A stretch of DNA of 6,365 bases, taken from NCBI GenBank assembly GCA_013152075.1, contig JAADHD010000018.1, forward strand, positions 1-6,365, read 5' to 3'. A program made the translations under genes and the position numbers. The notes beneath the pieces were generated by a model. The model was not told the origin of the DNA and made no database searches. It worked only from the letters and a program-made list of their open reading frames with translations. The DNA is from Verrucomicrobiota bacterium. Lineage in GTDB: Bacteria > Verrucomicrobiota > Verrucomicrobiia > Verrucomicrobiales > DEV007. Shown here piece by piece: positions 5,584 through 6,365 of the stretch (position 1 is the stretch's first letter; every line of letters begins with the position of its first letter).

Positions 5584-6365
5584 GATAACTGCATGAGCAA
5601 CCGGTGGTGGCGTCAGGGACCAGCACCAGGCCACCTGCGGGAATTGCATTGATCCAACAGCCCAATCGCAAACCGCCGTAGTTCTCGGTTCCTGCCTTGC
5701 GTTGCAGATCGTAGTAACCCAGGGTGGCTGAGCGATAGACCAGTAGGTGAGTGCTGGCAGCGATTTGTCCGCAACCGTAGGAGCGTCCGAGGCTGTGATT
5801 TTGTTCTTCGCCAGTGAGCAGGCTCCAGGCTCCGTTGCCGCCGGGCTGGCTTACCCAACCGGTTTTCTTTCCGAAGCTCTGTGATTGAAAGGCGCCGCCT
5901 TGTGCGTAAATGGTGTCGCCGTTGATCAAGGGACGGGTGATGTAGCCGGCGGGGCGGTCCCACAGGGGTTCGCCTTTGGAGGCTTTGAACACAGTCATGT
6001 GGCCGCCTTTTTCGGAGGGCAGGCGGTCGGTGGTGGATTGGTAGGCCATCAGTAGCGCGTCGTGTTCCGCACTCAGAGCGAGCATGGTCCCATAAATGTT
6101 TTGGTCTTGCTGCCACAAGACCTCCCCTTTCTCAGTATCGAGGGCAATCAGGCGTCCTTGCGGGTGCGGATTTTCTTTAGGCTTTTGTCGTCGTCGTTCT
6201 TTTTTATCCATTTCAGCTAATGGGCGGTCGATCAAAAACACGCCCTGGGCTCCAATAGCGATGGCGTTGTTGCGAATGGAGTCTTTGGCGCTGTAGATCC
6301 ATTTTGTTTTGCTGCTCTTCACATCAATGGCGAACAGCGAGCTTGATTCGGTGAGCATGGAATCG
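5546..6365 (-). CDS. PQQ-binding-like beta-propeller protein, C-terminal part
   Basis: The frame is open to the right edge, so the N-terminus is missing; the ATG at 6358 is almost certainly internal, since codons for Asp-Ser precede it without a stop. Numbering from that Met, propeller blades show as SLFAIDVKSSKTKW (7-20), GRLIALDTEKGEVLWQQD (68-85) and GHMTVFKASKGEPLWDRP (119-136), each with the A-D---G---W blade pattern of PQQ-dehydrogenase/BamB-like repeats. The end carries a cysteine-rich block typical of planctomycete and verrucomicrobial homologues: GRSYGCGQ (Cys196), GCWINAIPAGGLVLVPDA (Cys234) and GCSCSYLN (Cys254, Cys256). No CxxCH haem motif is present in this part. A Lys/Arg-rich insert (about 50-66) interrupts the blades. 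Family members are usually exported; enzyme versus scaffold is not decidable from this fragment. The stop lies inside the convergent hydrolase gene. Confidence 0.88.
   Translation of the reverse strand, partial: DSMLTESSSLFAIDVKSSKTKWIYSAKDSIRNNAIAIGAQGVFLIDRPLAEMDKKERRRQKPKENPHPQGRLIALDTEKGEVLWQQDQNIYGTMLALSAEHDALLMAYQSTTDRLPSEKGGHMTVFKASKGEPLWDRPAGYITRPLINGDTIYAQGGAFQSQSFGKKTGWVSQPGGNGAWSLLTGEEQNHSLGRSYGCGQIAASTHLLVYRSATLGYYDLQRKAGTENYGGLRLGCWINAIPAGGLVLVPDATTGCSCSYLNRAWFALQPKQ

Noticed and set aside
5613..6116. 167-codon - strand frame within the PQQ-propeller gene, very rich in Arg and His
   Set aside because: Same strand but shifted frame of a confidently assigned gene; the composition is typical of an out-of-frame translation.

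Overview
The window reads like a chromosomal piece of a PVC-group bacterium, most likely a verrucomicrobium, with Planctomycetota as the alternative. Three gene families point that way: a DUF1501 (sulfatase-like) C-terminus, a PQQ-type beta-propeller protein with the cysteine-rich C-terminus common in these phyla, and a long 419-residue IspH of the cyanobacterial/plant type. Base composition looks moderate and even, and I see no mobile element, CRISPR array or island boundary. This placement is inference from family recognition, not a database search.

Left part (1-1110, + strand): the end of a DUF1501 gene, a very short ATGA-coupled reading frame of doubtful status, a cytoplasmic TPR protein built from repeats of exactly 42 residues, and a strong intrinsic terminator. 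A 240-base spacer (1072-1311 if the L,D-transpeptidase starts at its internal Met) holds the terminator and two related inverted repeats that flank a possible promoter.

Middle (1228-3292, + strand): a YkuD-type L,D-transpeptidase lipoprotein followed 28 bases later by ispH (HMB-PP reductase, last step of the MEP isoprenoid pathway). The two are probably co-transcribed. One modifies peptidoglycan; the other supplies precursors from which undecaprenyl carrier lipid is made, so a cell-envelope link is possible but unproven.

The - strand stretch 3299-4503 carries tRNA-Val(GAC) with an encoded CCA, then a 360-residue protein that looks like a GT-B glycosyltransferase and ends 6 bases from the ispH stop. 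From the divergent region 4504-4656, which is rich in GAAC/GTTC dyads, a + strand alpha/beta hydrolase of the monoacylglycerol lipase/lysophospholipase type is read. It ends inside the 3' end of a convergent PQQ-propeller gene (38-base antisense coding overlap), which runs off the right edge.

The content is mainly housekeeping and ordinary accessory genes. I did not find a convincing undescribed system. The points most worth a second look are the paired dyads before the L,D-transpeptidase, the dyads before the hydrolase (one of which could mask its ribosome binding site), the convergent coding overlap, and the unassigned glycosyltransferase-like protein.
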